From NCBI RefSeq assembly GCF_006874765.1, contig NZ_CP040842.1, forward strand, positions 25,237-89,236: a DNA stretch of 64,000 nt. The letters are read 5' to 3'. Below, piece after piece: positions 34,214-41,987 of the stretch. Origin of the DNA: Leptospira weilii. GTDB taxonomy: Bacteria; Spirochaetota; Leptospiria; Leptospirales; Leptospiraceae. A program made the position numbers and the translations under genes. Position 1 is the first letter of the stretch. Each line of letters opens with the position of its first letter. The notes below the pieces were generated by a model, which made no database searches, had not been told where the DNA came from, and saw only the letters and a program-made list of their open reading frames with translations.

Positions 34214-34615
34214 CTAAATAAAAACTGCAGGAGAAACATTAAATCTTTTAGACAAAACTTTGATTTGTCTTACATTTAATTCCCTTTTACCATTTAAAAT
34301 TTCCGATACAACGCCTTGGCTACCGAGTTCTTTCATATCTTTTTGAGATAACCCATGCTCTTCCATTAAAGATTTTAAAATTTCAATTGGATCAGATTCA
34401 ATCTCTATAAAGTGATCAAATTCATATGATTCAATGATATTTCCAATTGTTTCCATTAATGGAGCCAACGAATGCTTTTCGTTGTTACCTACCTCATCAA
34501 TTAGATTATCTAATATTTCTACAAGTTTCTTATATTGCTTCTGAGTTCTCGGATATGAAATAACTTCTTTAATCTCAGACCATACGTTTTTTACTTTTTC
34601 TAATTCAGCTATCAT
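34214..34615 (-). CDS. higA: HigA-type XRE antitoxin
   Basis: 133 aa. The N-terminal ~80 residues are helical and acidic. The C-terminal HTH (KSLMEEHGLSQKDMKELGSQ then GVVSEILNGKRELNVRQIKV, SKRFNVSPAVFI) is typical of HigA antitoxins that follow HigB-type toxins. The gene begins one base after the toxin stop. It should neutralise the toxin and bind the 19-bp palindrome in the promoter (34915-34933). The module is intact. Confidence 0.85.
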   Translation of the reverse strand: MIAELEKVKNVWSEIKEVISYPRTQKQYKKLVEILDNLIDEVGNNEKHSLAPLMETIGNIIESYEFDHFIEIESDPIEILKSLMEEHGLSQKDMKELGSQGVVSEILNGKRELNVRQIKVLSKRFNVSPAVFI

Positions 34616-34616
34616 T

Positions 34617-34904
34617 TCACACCTTCCATTTTTCTTTGTTATATTCAGAATGGGTTAGAATTTCCCTGATGTAAACTTTCTTCCTATTAAAGTGAATAGC
34701 AGCAATAAGCCTATAATTATTCCCAGATATATTAAAAACGAATAAATTTTGTACAATATCTGTTGAAGGAAAGACCTTTCTTAAATGAGGAAAATTATCA
34801 AAATCCGTTTTACTAAAGACTTTATACCATAATTCCAATGAAGATCTCGATTTTGGATATTGTTCAATAAATTCTGTAATTTTTCGCTTACTTATTACAT
34901 GCAC
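34617..34904 (-). CDS. higB: HigB-family mRNA interferase toxin
   Basis: 95 aa: MHVISKRKITEFIEQYPKSR, then SLELWYKVFSKTDFDNFPHL, VFNISGNNYRLIAAIHFNRK and VYIREILTHSEYNKEKW. This matches the HigB toxin family of the RelE superfamily (ribosome-dependent mRNA cleavage), with the basic/aromatic residues and final HxEYxK block. First gene of a toxin-first operon with higA. A perfect palindrome overlaps the promoter just upstream. Confidence 0.88.
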   Translation of the reverse strand: MHVISKRKITEFIEQYPKSRSSLELWYKVFSKTDFDNFPHLRKVFPSTDIVQNLFVFNISGNNYRLIAAIHFNRKKVYIREILTHSEYNKEKWKV

Positions 34905-34914
34905 AAAATAAATT

Positions 34915-34933
34915 ATATCTCATATTGAGATAT
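34915..34933. promoter_or_regulatory. 19-bp perfect palindrome, higBA operator
   Basis: ATATCTCA (34915-34922) and TGAGATAT (34926-34933) around a 3-base centre. It lies 11 bases before the higB start codon and covers a TATAAT-like -10 on the minus strand. Likely HigA/HigBA binding site. Confidence 0.65.
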
Positions 34934-35048
34934 TTTACAAGTTTATTTTTTCATCAGAAGAATTTTAAGAGACTACAGTTAACGAAAGAGGCTAAACGAC
35001 ATTGCGAGCGAAGCTTTTAGTTGGAAGTTTGCGCCATTACCATGGCAG

Positions 35049-35426
35049 TTATCGCGACGGATAAAGCCCCGGAATCGGGCCGCTAACTTGGCCTTCGGGT
35101 TTACCACCCCAGTATATCATTCCATGAACACGACGGACACACTCGTCAAGATCGTCCTGATTCGCCCAGTATTCTCCGATTGTTCCGTGTTCGTTGTACC
35201 GTGAAATATTGAACCCTTCTTCAATGTCATTGTACCAAATGACATGTTCGCCAAAGATAGCAACGACCCAGAACTTGGAAGCTAAAACCGGGCTAGTCCG
35301 ATGTTGCCAATGGGCGGGATAAACAACGATGAGCTCCCAGAGGTTCGCGAGATCACCACGTAGACGCGATTCACCTTCGCGGATCTTTACGAAAAGGGAG
35401 TCGATGTTGATTGGTTTGAAGCTCAT
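35049..35426 (-). CDS. Hypothetical soluble protein, possible integron cassette gene
   Basis: 125 aa, rich in Trp and aromatic residues: YPAHWQHRTSPVLASKFWVV, IFGEHVIWYNDIEEGFNISR and GTIGEYWANQDDLDECVRRV. No signal peptide or membrane segment. Its GC content exceeds that of the surroundings. The upstream sequence has GTTATGC (minus strand, 35460-35466), also the core seen at 46990-46996. The downstream ~60 bases (34978-35036) are a GC-rich imperfect palindrome ending in GTTAACT. Both fit a cassette bounded by attC-like sites. Family not recognised. Confidence 0.5.
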   Translation of the reverse strand: MSFKPINIDSLFVKIREGESRLRGDLANLWELIVVYPAHWQHRTSPVLASKFWVVAIFGEHVIWYNDIEEGFNISRYNEHGTIGEYWANQDDLDECVRRVHGMIYWGGKPEGQVSGPIPGLYPSR

Positions 35427-35646
35427 GCTGATCGGTGCCTTGCATCGCTATATAATGGCGCATAACTTGATTTTAACGAATTTCGCATAGCAATCCATAT
35501 CTTACAAGATATGTGAATGTCATTTGTTTCTATCTAATTTAAAATACAATGTCTTTTAAACTCAAGAATAAATTGGTACCGGCGGGGGAGGGGCCCGCGG
35601 CCTCGACACTGAGGCAAATGTGCAAAGTAGTGCCGCCGTACTTGCG

Positions 35647-36070
35647 CTATTTCGTAGTGAAGAACTTTGGAAAGTTAGCCTCACTCGGGAGTTTCCAAGT
35701 GTTGCGAGCCTTAAGATAGAAAGGGAACGTGGCCTTCCAGTTCGTCCATTGCTCGTTCGTTTCGCATCCGGTTCCCTTTGATACATCCTTACGCAGGCGG
35801 GCTTTGCTGGTAAGCAAGTTGATATCGATGTCCGTTGCATGGCATTCATCGACCGCAGAGAAGCCGCCGACTGTATAACCGATAAGTTCGTAGCGTCCCC
35901 CGGCGAAACTGAATAGTGAAGGTTTCATACCAGCGATCGGCAGCGCCGCCGTAGTTGGAAACCGTTAGGACTCCACTCTTGATCTGCCGTGGATTGTAAG
36001 GATCACCTAACATCCCTCCGCATTGCGCGCAAAAGGCAATCTCCTCGACACTCAACGCCAAGCGATAATG
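35647..36070 (-). pseudogene. Degraded copy of the GC-rich gene at 24478-25126
   Basis: Nearly identical to the 24.6-25.1 kb gene from ALSVEEIAFCAQCGGMLGDP to the C-terminus (LPSEANFPKFFTTK, stop at 35647-35649). The 5' part, including the signal peptide, is missing. An extra G near 35905 shifts the frame (RRG to GTLRTYRL). The sequence beyond the stop also matches for a few tens of bases. The intact-looking half at 24.6 kb runs on the opposite strand. Confidence 0.75.
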
Positions 36071-36170
36071 TTGATCTAAATCTGATTGTTTGCATGATCA
36101 AAGTTGCGGCCACAGAGTTTTTCCGGCGCGTACCATATGTTCACCACAACCAGTACAGGTCCTGTGGGAG

Positions 36171-36386
36171 CTATTCTTTCGCCAAACGCTCAAGTTCGAA
36201 TGCTAAGTTCATCAGTTCTAGGTCAGCATCGCGGCAATCAGAGATTGCTCTTCCGAAACCGATTGCCACCCCTGGATTACCATTCTGCATACCGTCAATC
36301 ACTCTATCGAACAGTTCCTTGGCCTTACTTTTGACTTTCTTCTGCTCAAGAATATTCGCAATTTCAGCGATTCGGTTCCAATTCAT
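36171..36386 (-). CDS. Small helical protein of unknown function
   Basis: 71 aa: MNWNRIAEIANILEQKKVKS, then KAKELFDRVIDGMQNGNPGV and DLELMNLAFELERLAKE. Highly helical, soluble, charged. It starts downstream of a GC-rich stretch (gcgcgccgcc) of foreign composition, so it may be a cassette gene. No family recognised. It lies between the degraded duplicate gene and mazEF, all on the minus strand. Confidence 0.4.
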   Translation of the reverse strand: MNWNRIAEIANILEQKKVKSKAKELFDRVIDGMQNGNPGVAIGFGRAISDCRDADLELMNLAFELERLAKE

Positions 36387-36429
36387 TTTGTAGTCTCGGA
36401 GGAAGGCGGCGCGTGCCGTAGCCCATAAT

Positions 36430-36771
36430 TTAAAATACTAATAACTTAATATTATCTAAAACTTCTTTCAAAGAAACTTTATTTATTGATTCTATAAATT
36501 CAGCTTCACGAATAGTCCAGTCTAAGTTTTTCACTTGATCAGAAAGAATTACACCATCAATTTTCTTCAATTTAATTGTTACCTCGAATGGATAACCTTT
36601 AATCTTACTAGTAATCGGACAGAAAATTGCTAATCCAGTTTTCGAATTATATTCTTTAGGTGACAAAACTAAAGCTGGTCTACGACCTTTTTGTTCATGA
36701 CCTGCTTGCGGGGTAAAGTTCAGCCAAACTATATCTCCTTTTTCAGGAGTATATTTTCTACTCTTTACCAA
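36430..36771 (-). CDS. mazF: MazF/ChpK-type endoribonuclease toxin
   Basis: 113 aa. PEKGDIVWLNFTPQAGHEQK, then GRRPALVLSPKEYNSKTGLA and FCPITSKIKGYPFEVTI are the defining blocks of the PemK/MazF fold, including the catalytic Arg (GRRPALV) and Thr/Ser (PITS). It cleaves mRNA at short sequences. The start overlaps the antitoxin gene by 7 bases (antitoxin first). Leptospira is known to carry chpIK loci of this type. The C-terminal part is complete at normal length. Confidence 0.92.
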   Translation of the reverse strand: MVKSRKYTPEKGDIVWLNFTPQAGHEQKGRRPALVLSPKEYNSKTGLAIFCPITSKIKGYPFEVTIKLKKIDGVILSDQVKNLDWTIREAEFIESINKVSLKEVLDNIKLLVF

Positions 36772-37001
36772 GCTTCTTTACCTATTGAGTTACCAGTTGA
36801 TATTTCAGAGTGAAGATTTTGTTTCGTAATTTTAGAAAGTTTTTCTTCTAATGAAGCTTTTTTCATTGGATATATTACAATCTTATTCCCTTCATATTGT
36901 AATTCAACGTGGCTTCCGTCATTTAACTCTAATTCCGTTGCCATTGCTTTTGGAATTCTAATTCCTAAGCTATTACCCCATTTTTGAATAATTGATTCCA
37001 T
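36765..37001 (-). CDS. mazE: MazE/ChpI-type AbrB-fold antitoxin
   Basis: 78 aa from the ATG at 36999-37001; the longer frame upstream would pass through the promoter palindrome. ESIIQKWGNSLGIRIPKAMA then TELELNDGSHVELQYEGNKI is the SpoVT/AbrB DNA-binding fold of MazE. The acidic/helical tail (ASLEEKLSKITKQNLHSEIS) is the part that binds MazF. A perfect 17-bp palindrome just upstream is its probable operator. Confidence 0.9.
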   Translation of the reverse strand: MESIIQKWGNSLGIRIPKAMATELELNDGSHVELQYEGNKIVIYPMKKASLEEKLSKITKQNLHSEISTGNSIGKEAW

Positions 37002-37011
37002 AAATTCCCTA

Positions 37012-37028
37012 TATATACATTGTATATA
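37012..37028. promoter_or_regulatory. 17-bp perfect palindrome, mazEF operator
   Basis: TATATAC (37012-37018) and GTATATA (37022-37028) around ATT, 11 bases before the mazE start and overlapping the -10. A CTGACA -35-like box is upstream on the minus strand. Expected binding site of MazE or MazEF. Confidence 0.65.
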
Positions 37029-37146
37029 CTTCTGAGAATTTGTCAGCAATTTTTTAGAATCAAATTTAATGATTTAGAAATGAGTTTCTTCTATTAAAAT
37101 TTATAGATAAGTTCCCTGCTTTTTCTATAAATTTTAGGGCAATTGC

Positions 37147-37327
37147 AACTAACGAAATAGGCTTCTCGACGTTGCGTCTCCGAAGCGCCTGTGCGCGAAG
37201 GAGTTGGAGCGAGACTTGAGTGAGCATTAGCGAACGTCTTGCAAGTCGAAGCTACAAAGTAATGTGCCGAAGGCCAAGCGAGAGTTGCGGAGCAATCTCG
37301 AAGCGCCGCGAGAAGCCGCAGTTAGGC
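37147..37327 (-). other. attC-like site (integron cassette recombination site)
   Basis: On the minus strand it starts GCCTAAC (37321-37327), 14 bases after the stop of the 129-aa gene, and ends near GTTAGTT (37147-37153). The interior is GC-rich and folds back on itself (gcttctcgcggcgcttcgag). It shares blocks with 46990-47164 (ccgaaggccaagcgagagtt). The right core fits RYYYAAC; the left is a weaker match to GTTRRRY. Confidence 0.5.
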
Positions 37328-37340
37328 GATGGCCAGTCTT

Positions 37341-37730
37341 TTAATTATTTGAAATTTTTGAAAATCCTAATAAGAGAACAAATGGCACTATGGGTAATAG
37401 AAAATAATTGACCCATGGAAAAAATATAATGGGAATAAAATAAAAGATTCCGCCAACAACGACTAAATACATGATAGAGCCGATAATCGTATCCTTCTTA
37501 TCTTCTTCTGTCGAAAAAATACCGTAAAAAAGCATAATAATCCCGAAAAATGCTCCGGACATGAATTTCCAAAATCCCTCCCAACCAAGTTCTGGAATTC
37601 CAATACTTGTATTTAAGCTGAATTTTTTCCTTGGCTGATATTCATTTAATTCAGCAATTAGATTCTTTCTTAATAATGACAAATTTTCATCCGCTCCAAT
37701 TTTTTGAGAATCGCTCTCGAATGCTGACAT
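37341..37730 (-). CDS. Membrane protein of unknown function
   Basis: 129 aa. A soluble N-terminal ~55 residues is followed by three hydrophobic segments (FMSGAFFGIIMLFYGIFS, IIGSIMYLVVVGGIFYFIPI, YFLLPIVPFVLLLGF). The ATG abuts the IS3 terminus at 37731, so its original upstream region has been displaced and any expression would come from the IS. An attC-like site follows its stop, suggesting a cassette gene. No family recognised. Confidence 0.5.
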   Translation of the reverse strand: MSAFESDSQKIGADENLSLLRKNLIAELNEYQPRKKFSLNTSIGIPELGWEGFWKFMSGAFFGIIMLFYGIFSTEEDKKDTIIGSIMYLVVVGGIFYFIPIIFFPWVNYFLLPIVPFVLLLGFSKISNN

Positions 37731-37770
37731 GCCCCCATTTTTAGTACCAGCGTAATGTGTGAAAATCCTC

Positions 37771-38586
37771 TTAAGCAGAGCGTCTTAAATATTCCTCCGG
37801 AGTTAATCCCCCGAGTGAGCTATGTGGCCTTTCTGAATTGTAGAAGATTCTCCACTCTTCGATGAGGCGCCGGGCTTCTTCGATATCTTTAAACCAATTT
37901 TCATTTAAACATTCGTTTCGCATTTTTCCGTTAAAGCTCTCGATGAAGGCATTTTCAGTAGGCTTGCCCGGTGTGATAAAATGAATATCGACTCTTTTTT
38001 CGAAAGCCCATCGTAAAAATGTTTTTGATGTGAATTCGGGACCATTATCCACAACAATTTGTTTTGGTAGACTACGGACTTCGGATACTTCATTCAAAAT
38101 CCTTACTAATCTTTCTGAAGTAATTGAGAATTCCGCCTTCGTTACGACTGCGAATCGACCGAAGTCATCGATAATATTCAAAATTCTGAATCTTCTTCCC
38201 GAATAGAGCGAATCCGACATGAAATCCATTGACCATCTTTCCTCCGATTTCTTAGGAACAATCTTTGGAACAGTAGGCAATGACAGCCTCTTTCGTTTTC
38301 GCTTGATTCGGTATTTTAAGCCCAATTCGGAATACAGGCGATAGATTCGTTTATGATTTACATGCTCTCCTTGACGAATGAAAGAATGGATCTGCCTATA
38401 TCCCGCTCTTCTATGTTTATACGCTAAAGAACGAATTCGATCCTTTAATTCCTTGTTTTTGTCTTGAAGTCCGCAACGATACCGAAAGACGGTTCTGGAA
38501 ATTTGCAAGAGACGACAGGATTTTCGTTCTCCAAGTTTCGTTTTGATCAACATAACTGCCTCTCGTTTCTGCTCGCGGCTCACCAC
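37771..38586 (-). CDS. IS3-family transposase OrfB (rve integrase)
   Basis: 271 aa, intact. HTH_21 region (RAGYRQIHSFIRQGEHVNHK), then the integrase core with DDE residues in WSMDFMSDSLYSGRRFRILN, IVVDNGPEFTSKTFLRWAFE and NAFIESFNGKMRNECLN, and the closing HSSLGGLTPEEYLRR. Usually made as an OrfAB fusion by -1 frameshifting at the overlap with orfA (38580-38586). Confidence 0.9.
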   Translation of the reverse strand: MVSREQKREAVMLIKTKLGERKSCRLLQISRTVFRYRCGLQDKNKELKDRIRSLAYKHRRAGYRQIHSFIRQGEHVNHKRIYRLYSELGLKYRIKRKRKRLSLPTVPKIVPKKSEERWSMDFMSDSLYSGRRFRILNIIDDFGRFAVVTKAEFSITSERLVRILNEVSEVRSLPKQIVVDNGPEFTSKTFLRWAFEKRVDIHFITPGKPTENAFIESFNGKMRNECLNENWFKDIEEARRLIEEWRIFYNSERPHSSLGGLTPEEYLRRSA

Positions 38587-38843
38587 TTTTTTTCGAGTAA
38601 CATCTTGATCGCTTCATTTTCTAAAGCTAATTCTGCATATAGTTTCTTTAGCTTACTGTTCTCTTCCTCTAAAGTCTTCATTCGCTTCAGATCGCTCAGT
38701 TCTAAACCTCCGTATTTCGAACGCCAACGGTAAAAAGTATTTCCGCTGATTCCATACTTACGACAAACATCAGAGGTCGATGCCCCTGATTCCGATTCCT
38801 TCAATATCTTGTGAATTTGATCTTCACTGAAACGTTTCTTCAT
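38580..38843 (-). CDS. IS3-family transposase OrfA
   Basis: 87 aa from the ATG at 38841-38843. MKKRFSEDQIHKILKESESG, then VCRKYGISGNTFYRWRSKYG is the HTH, followed by a leucine-zipper coiled coil (LEEENSKLKKLYAELALENE). It overlaps orfB by 7 bases in the -1 frame. Confidence 0.9.
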   Translation of the reverse strand: MKKRFSEDQIHKILKESESGASTSDVCRKYGISGNTFYRWRSKYGGLELSDLKRMKTLEEENSKLKKLYAELALENEAIKMLLEKKW

Positions 38844-38916
38844 ATTTTCCTCCAAAATTATATGCTTTTCAGAGGATTTCAAACATTCTAATTGGTTCTA
38901 AATTCGGGGGCTAGGT

Positions 38917-39036
<120 letters not shown>

Positions 39037-39231
39037 AATATAAAGTTCTCATTCGAAAACGGGCTCTCGGCTCCGGTCAATACATTGAAAGATACGATCG
39101 AAATAATTAATATCACTCTCATTCCCAATTTATTGACCACGCCTCCATCCCATGCCGCAGCGATCTGTAGAGAACTGTTTCACTGAGCTTTCTCCGTGGG
39201 AGATTTGTTTAACAAAATTACGTCTTTTAAA
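39037..39231 (-). other. Remnant of RHS-array spacer
   Basis: The minus strand near 39140-39165 reads catgggatggaggcgtggtc then aataaattgggaa. It matches the spacer and start region ahead of the RHS genes at 9640-9664 and 11537-11561. The RHS gene that should follow is absent. It sits just downstream of an orphan immunity gene, the same order as in the intact array. Confidence 0.55.
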
Positions 39232-39543
39232 CTAGGATAATTCATCTGATCTAATATATCTATAATATTCGACTTCATGGCTAACACCTATCTCCTTTAA
39301 TAAGGCTATATAGATTTCCACTCCTTCACGATCCCAATGCGCTTCATCCATCTTTGTAGAAAACTTTGATTCTGTCGGATTATCCCGGTTATATGTGGAC
39401 TGAAAAATCTTATCCCATTGCTCAATCCGTTTCTTAAGTGAAATCGAAATCGGTAATAACATCACATCAATATTCTTTGTTCCACTCTCATTATACTCCC
39501 AAACAGGAGAGCATTCATATTCAGGTGATACTTTAAATTTCAT
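39232..39543 (-). CDS. Orphan RHS immunity protein (candidate)
   Basis: 103 aa: MKFKVSPEYECSPVWEYNES, then VMLLPISISLKKRIEQWDKI and EGVEIYIALLKEIGVSHEVE. Its ATG overlaps (TGATG) the stop of a short frame that is the last ~20 codons of a toxin tail (KLAVTVGNNVVGANFVSN), and RHS-array spacer follows it. It therefore stands exactly where an immunity gene stands in the array, with its toxin removed by an IS5 insertion. Family not recognised. Confidence 0.55.
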   Translation of the reverse strand: MKFKVSPEYECSPVWEYNESGTKNIDVMLLPISISLKKRIEQWDKIFQSTYNRDNPTESKFSTKMDEAHWDREGVEIYIALLKEIGVSHEVEYYRYIRSDELS

Positions 39544-39606
39544 CAGTTACTTACGAAATTCGCCCCTACAACATTATTGCCGACAGTAACCGCTAATTTA
39601 TACTTA
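39543..39606 (-). pseudogene. Last codons of a lost RHS toxin
   Basis: The minus strand encodes YKLAVTVGNNVVGANFVSN and a TGA that overlaps the ATG of the immunity gene. The rest of the toxin gene is gone; the IS5 terminus begins at 39607. Overlap TGATG is the usual toxin/immunity junction. Confidence 0.5.
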
Positions 39607-40471
39607 GAACCGGTCTCAAAACTACCTATTAAAAAAGTTAAAAACAATGATTGAGCTTGCAAGATAAAGAGAAGCCAGATAGTTTTCTGCTTTTCTTTCC
39701 CAGCGAATCAAAATAGCTCTGAATCGATTATGCCAACTATTTGTTCTTTCAACGACCCAACGTTTAGGTTTTCCTTTGTATTTACCAATGAGAGGTTTTT
39801 CACCTTTTTTCCGAATATGAGGTCGAATGTTTCTTCTTTTGATCAATGCTTCTATATCTTTGAAGTCATAACCTTTATCTAAACAAAGGTGTTTTGGTTT
39901 TTTTCTTTTTCTTCCGGAAAAAACCAAGATGGAATTCAATGTATCTTTTACATTGCGTTTATCATGAACGTTCGCTCCACTCAACGTAATTGCCAATGGA
40001 ATTCCGTTTCCATCCGTAAGAATATGCCGTTTAACTCCCAATTTGGCACGGTCTGTAGGATTTTTCCCGGTTAAGTTCCCCCTTTGGGAGCCTTGACCAT
40101 TGCGGAATCCATCGAAGCCCAATCCCAAGCTATCTTATTCTTCACATCATAATATTTTAAAATAGATTTATAAATCTTTTTGAATACTCCCGCTCGTTCC
40201 CATTCTTGAAATCTTCTGTGACAAGTTTGACCCGATCCAAAGTCATTCGGAATTGCACGCCACTGACAGCCTGTTTTCATTCGATAGATGATACCTGCCA
40301 TTACGACTCTTGTTGGAACGCGATTGCGACCACCTTTCGGCTTTGACTTCTCTTTTGGGATCAAAGGGGCTATTTGTTTCCAAAGTCCCTCGGGAATCTC
40401 TGAATAATATTTGTCCATTTCACAATTATAGTATTACACTCTCAAAGTACAAGGAGTTTTGAGACCGGTTC
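39607..40471 (-). mobile_element. IS5-family element type A, copy 2
   Basis: 865 bp, ends GAACCGGTCTCAAAAC and its complement, with TTA duplicated at 39604-39606 and 40472-40474. Matches 26993-27856 but keeps the base missing there, so this copy may be active. Confidence 0.85.
39622..40418 (-). CDS. IS5-family transposase (type A), two overlapping frames
   Basis: Frame 1 (40071-40418, 115 aa) holds the N-terminal domain with [20 protein letters not shown] and ends KAPKGGT. Frame 2 (39622-40128, 168 aa) continues NLTGKNPTDRAKLGVKRHIL, KKPKHLCLDKGYDFKDIEAL and RWVVERTNSWHNRFRAILIR, so the DDE residues are present. A G5 run (aaagggggaac) at the junction allows the -1 switch that joins them. Complete. 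Confidence 0.85.
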
Positions 40472-40481
40472 TTAGTTCCTT

Positions 40482-40557
40482 ATAAAGTGTCCAAAATTCT
40501 GCGTCTAAACCGGGATTTGTGTTAAAATTGGTGCTACTCCTTTATGTAGAAAATCAG
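40482..40557. repeat. IS630-type MITE, copy M4 (truncated, inverted)
   Basis: Matches the complement of M1 (taaagtgtccaaaattctgc to tagaaaatcag) but lacks the first ~14 bases, where the IS5 copy has inserted. It lies 3' of the duplicated 72-aa immunity gene, exactly as M1 does. Confidence 0.7.
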
Positions 40558-40584
40558 TAATACATTGTAGGGCACTAATATAAA

Positions 40585-40803
40585 CTATAAATATTCTTCC
40601 AACCTAAGATTCTCAATACCCAATTCTTGTAACGATATCCCAAAAGAATCAGCCTGGGACTTTATTAGATCTAACGTTTCGTAAATTCCCATTCTAACAC
40701 CTTTTTCAAATTGATCATTTCCTATTTGATTCGTTTTTGAGTGTTTTAATTTTTCTTTTAATAAAACAACCAAATCTTGAAGGAACAATTTATATGTATC
40801 CAT
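40585..40803 (-). CDS. Orphan copy of the HINT-RHS immunity gene
   Basis: 72 aa, essentially identical to the product of 13643-13861 (MDTYKLFLQDLVVLLKEKLK and on). The ATG at 40801-40803 is preceded by the tail end of the same toxin, now cut by stops. The whole unit (toxin end, immunity gene, MITE) is an inverted duplicate of 13560-13974. Keeping the immunity gene without the toxin would protect against sibling strains carrying it; that role is inferred. Confidence 0.75.
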   Translation of the reverse strand: MDTYKLFLQDLVVLLKEKLKHSKTNQIGNDQFEKGVRMGIYETLDLIKSQADSFGISLQELGIENLRLEEYL

Positions 40804-40896
40804 TATCGCGACCTTATTATTCACGTTAGAATATCTATTTGTTCATGTGCTCTTTGTATATCCCCAGGCCATTTAATATTTAAGAGATGTTGTTAC
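40801..40896 (-). pseudogene. Tail end of the HINT-RHS toxin
   Basis: The minus strand encodes QQHLLNIKWPGDIQRAHEQI then DILT followed by TGA, where the intact gene has GGA (13622). Upstream of ~40896 the similarity to 13550 ends. It is the 3' end of the toxin gene carried along with its immunity partner. Confidence 0.7.
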
Positions 40897-40961
40897 GATT
40901 TCACTTTTGACGAACTTAAGTTTCTTCAGTATCAGCAATTTTGTATAAATGACGTTCTTTA

Positions 40962-41051
40962 CTCATCTCTACATAATAGAATATCTAAAATTCTGCGTCG
41001 AAACATAGGATTTGTGCTCAAATTAACGGTACTCTATTTTATAGGGATCAG
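40962..41051. repeat. IS630-type MITE, copy M5
   Basis: 90 bp between TA (40960-40961 and 41052-41053). Left end CTCATCTCTACATAATAGAA, right end ending TATAGGGATCAG. The interior gctcaaattaacggtactct matches M7 and M8. Confidence 0.75.
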
Positions 41052-41060
41052 TAGCAAATC

Positions 41061-41089
41061 CCGAACGGAGCGAGGAGACGAAGTTAGAC
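41061..41089 (-). other. attC-like half site
   Basis: The minus strand reads GTCTAAC (41083-41089), which fits RYYYAAC, then ttcgtctcctcgctccgttc. The same block follows VapC (45289-45318) and the Doc gene (46139-46164). It sits 75 bases after the stop of the minus-strand gene at 41164. The other half is overwritten by MITE M5. Confidence 0.5.
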
Positions 41090-41163
41090 GGCGTTTTTAA
41101 TCACTTAATGGCAACCTTCGCTTTTCCAGAACTCATTTGAATTTTTTATTTATAAAGCTTTTT

Positions 41164-41802
41164 CTAATTGAATATTTTAAGAAAATCAGTTTCATTTATA
41201 ATAATATTTGTTTGATTGAGATTATCGGACCATTTATCAATTTTGGATGTATCTGAATTATTTGACTTATATGAATTTATTTCATTATTAAAATATTCTA
41301 TGTTTTCTTGTAATTTGCTAAAAGACAATAGCTTATAAAGTATCGGGGCATATCCTATTTGTTTTTCCCATTCTTTAATTATTATGGGCGCACCAGATTG
41401 GAAACCACTTGTCGTTTCTATGAGCTTGATGTTTGTATGTTTAAATATATTACCTAACCCTGGAAAATGTTCTATAACGCTTTTAGGGGCCATCAAGCAC
41501 TTAGGAAGACCATGAAATTTATAGCCCTTTTTAATTTTCCAAGCGTTCAATAAAAACTTTTCTATCGAAAAATGCTGATCCGTTGAATGTATTTCGCCAT
41601 AAGATGCACCGCTGAAATGATCTTTTATAATGCAATGAATTAAATGACGTTTAGTCGATTTTGAGTAATTTTTAAGAGTTAAATCAAAAGATTTCTTTTG
41701 ATATTTAATTTCCTCATTCTTTAATAAATAAAGATGTTTGGATATTGATACAACTAATTGATGAACATGGTTAGAAAAGTCTGATACGTAATGATATAGC
41801 AT
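41164..41802 (-). CDS. Unknown protein with an rve-integrase-like pattern
   Basis: 212 aa. The middle part, RHLIHCIIKDHFSGASYGEI then HGLPKCLMAPKSVIEHFPGL and NIKLIETTSGFQSGAPIIIK, follows the spacing of an rve-type integrase core (first Asp in IIxDxFSG, HGxPK, then TxxxxxQS). The second catalytic Asp is not evident and the C-terminal half is unfamiliar. It may be a domesticated, inactive transposase or an unrelated protein. Repeat R3 lies directly upstream and an attC-like half site follows. No firm family. Confidence 0.4.
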   Translation of the reverse strand: MLYHYVSDFSNHVHQLVVSISKHLYLLKNEEIKYQKKSFDLTLKNYSKSTKRHLIHCIIKDHFSGASYGEIHSTDQHFSIEKFLLNAWKIKKGYKFHGLPKCLMAPKSVIEHFPGLGNIFKHTNIKLIETTSGFQSGAPIIIKEWEKQIGYAPILYKLLSFSKLQENIEYFNNEINSYKSNNSDTSKIDKWSDNLNQTNIIINETDFLKIFN

Positions 41803-41816
41803 AGTTACCTTTTATT

Positions 41817-41904
41817 CAATCAACCCAAACTTAACAAGAAAACCCATCATAAACAGGCAACTTCCCATAATGTAGATTTGGTCTCATTAGTGAACATTTG
41901 TTCA
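41817..41904 (-). repeat. Shared upstream repeat R3
   Basis: Read on the minus strand: TGAACAAATGTTCA (41891-41904), agaccaaatctacattatgg, then gttaagtttgggttgattga (to 41817). It is the most complete uninterrupted copy; compare R1 (24246-24422, split by a MITE) and R2 (26284-26328). It ends 15 bases before the gene at 41164-41802. Confidence 0.6.
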
Positions 41905-41987
41905 TTTGAATGTATCTATGCTTACGTCTAATGAATTGGCATAACGTTTCCTCAATTTGCGAGTTGGTATTATTGTAATCAAAATTC

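Larger units (their letters stand above)
37731..38911 (-). mobile_element. IS3-family element (IS407-like group)
   Basis: About 1180 bp with imperfect inverted ends: GCCCCCATTTTTAGTACC on the left, and on the right (read inward) GCCCCCGAATTTAGAACC. It carries a complete orfA/orfB pair. It separates the membrane-protein gene from the 3' scrap of an AraC gene. No clear target duplication. Confidence 0.8.

Noticed and set aside
34978..35036. attC site downstream of the 125-aa gene
   Set aside because: Cores (GATAAC and GTTAACT) only partly fit; too weak to list as a separate feature.
37149..37411. Plus-strand 63-aa frame over the attC-like site
   Set aside because: Composition follows the GC-rich palindrome, not a protein; it is opposite a better-supported membrane gene.
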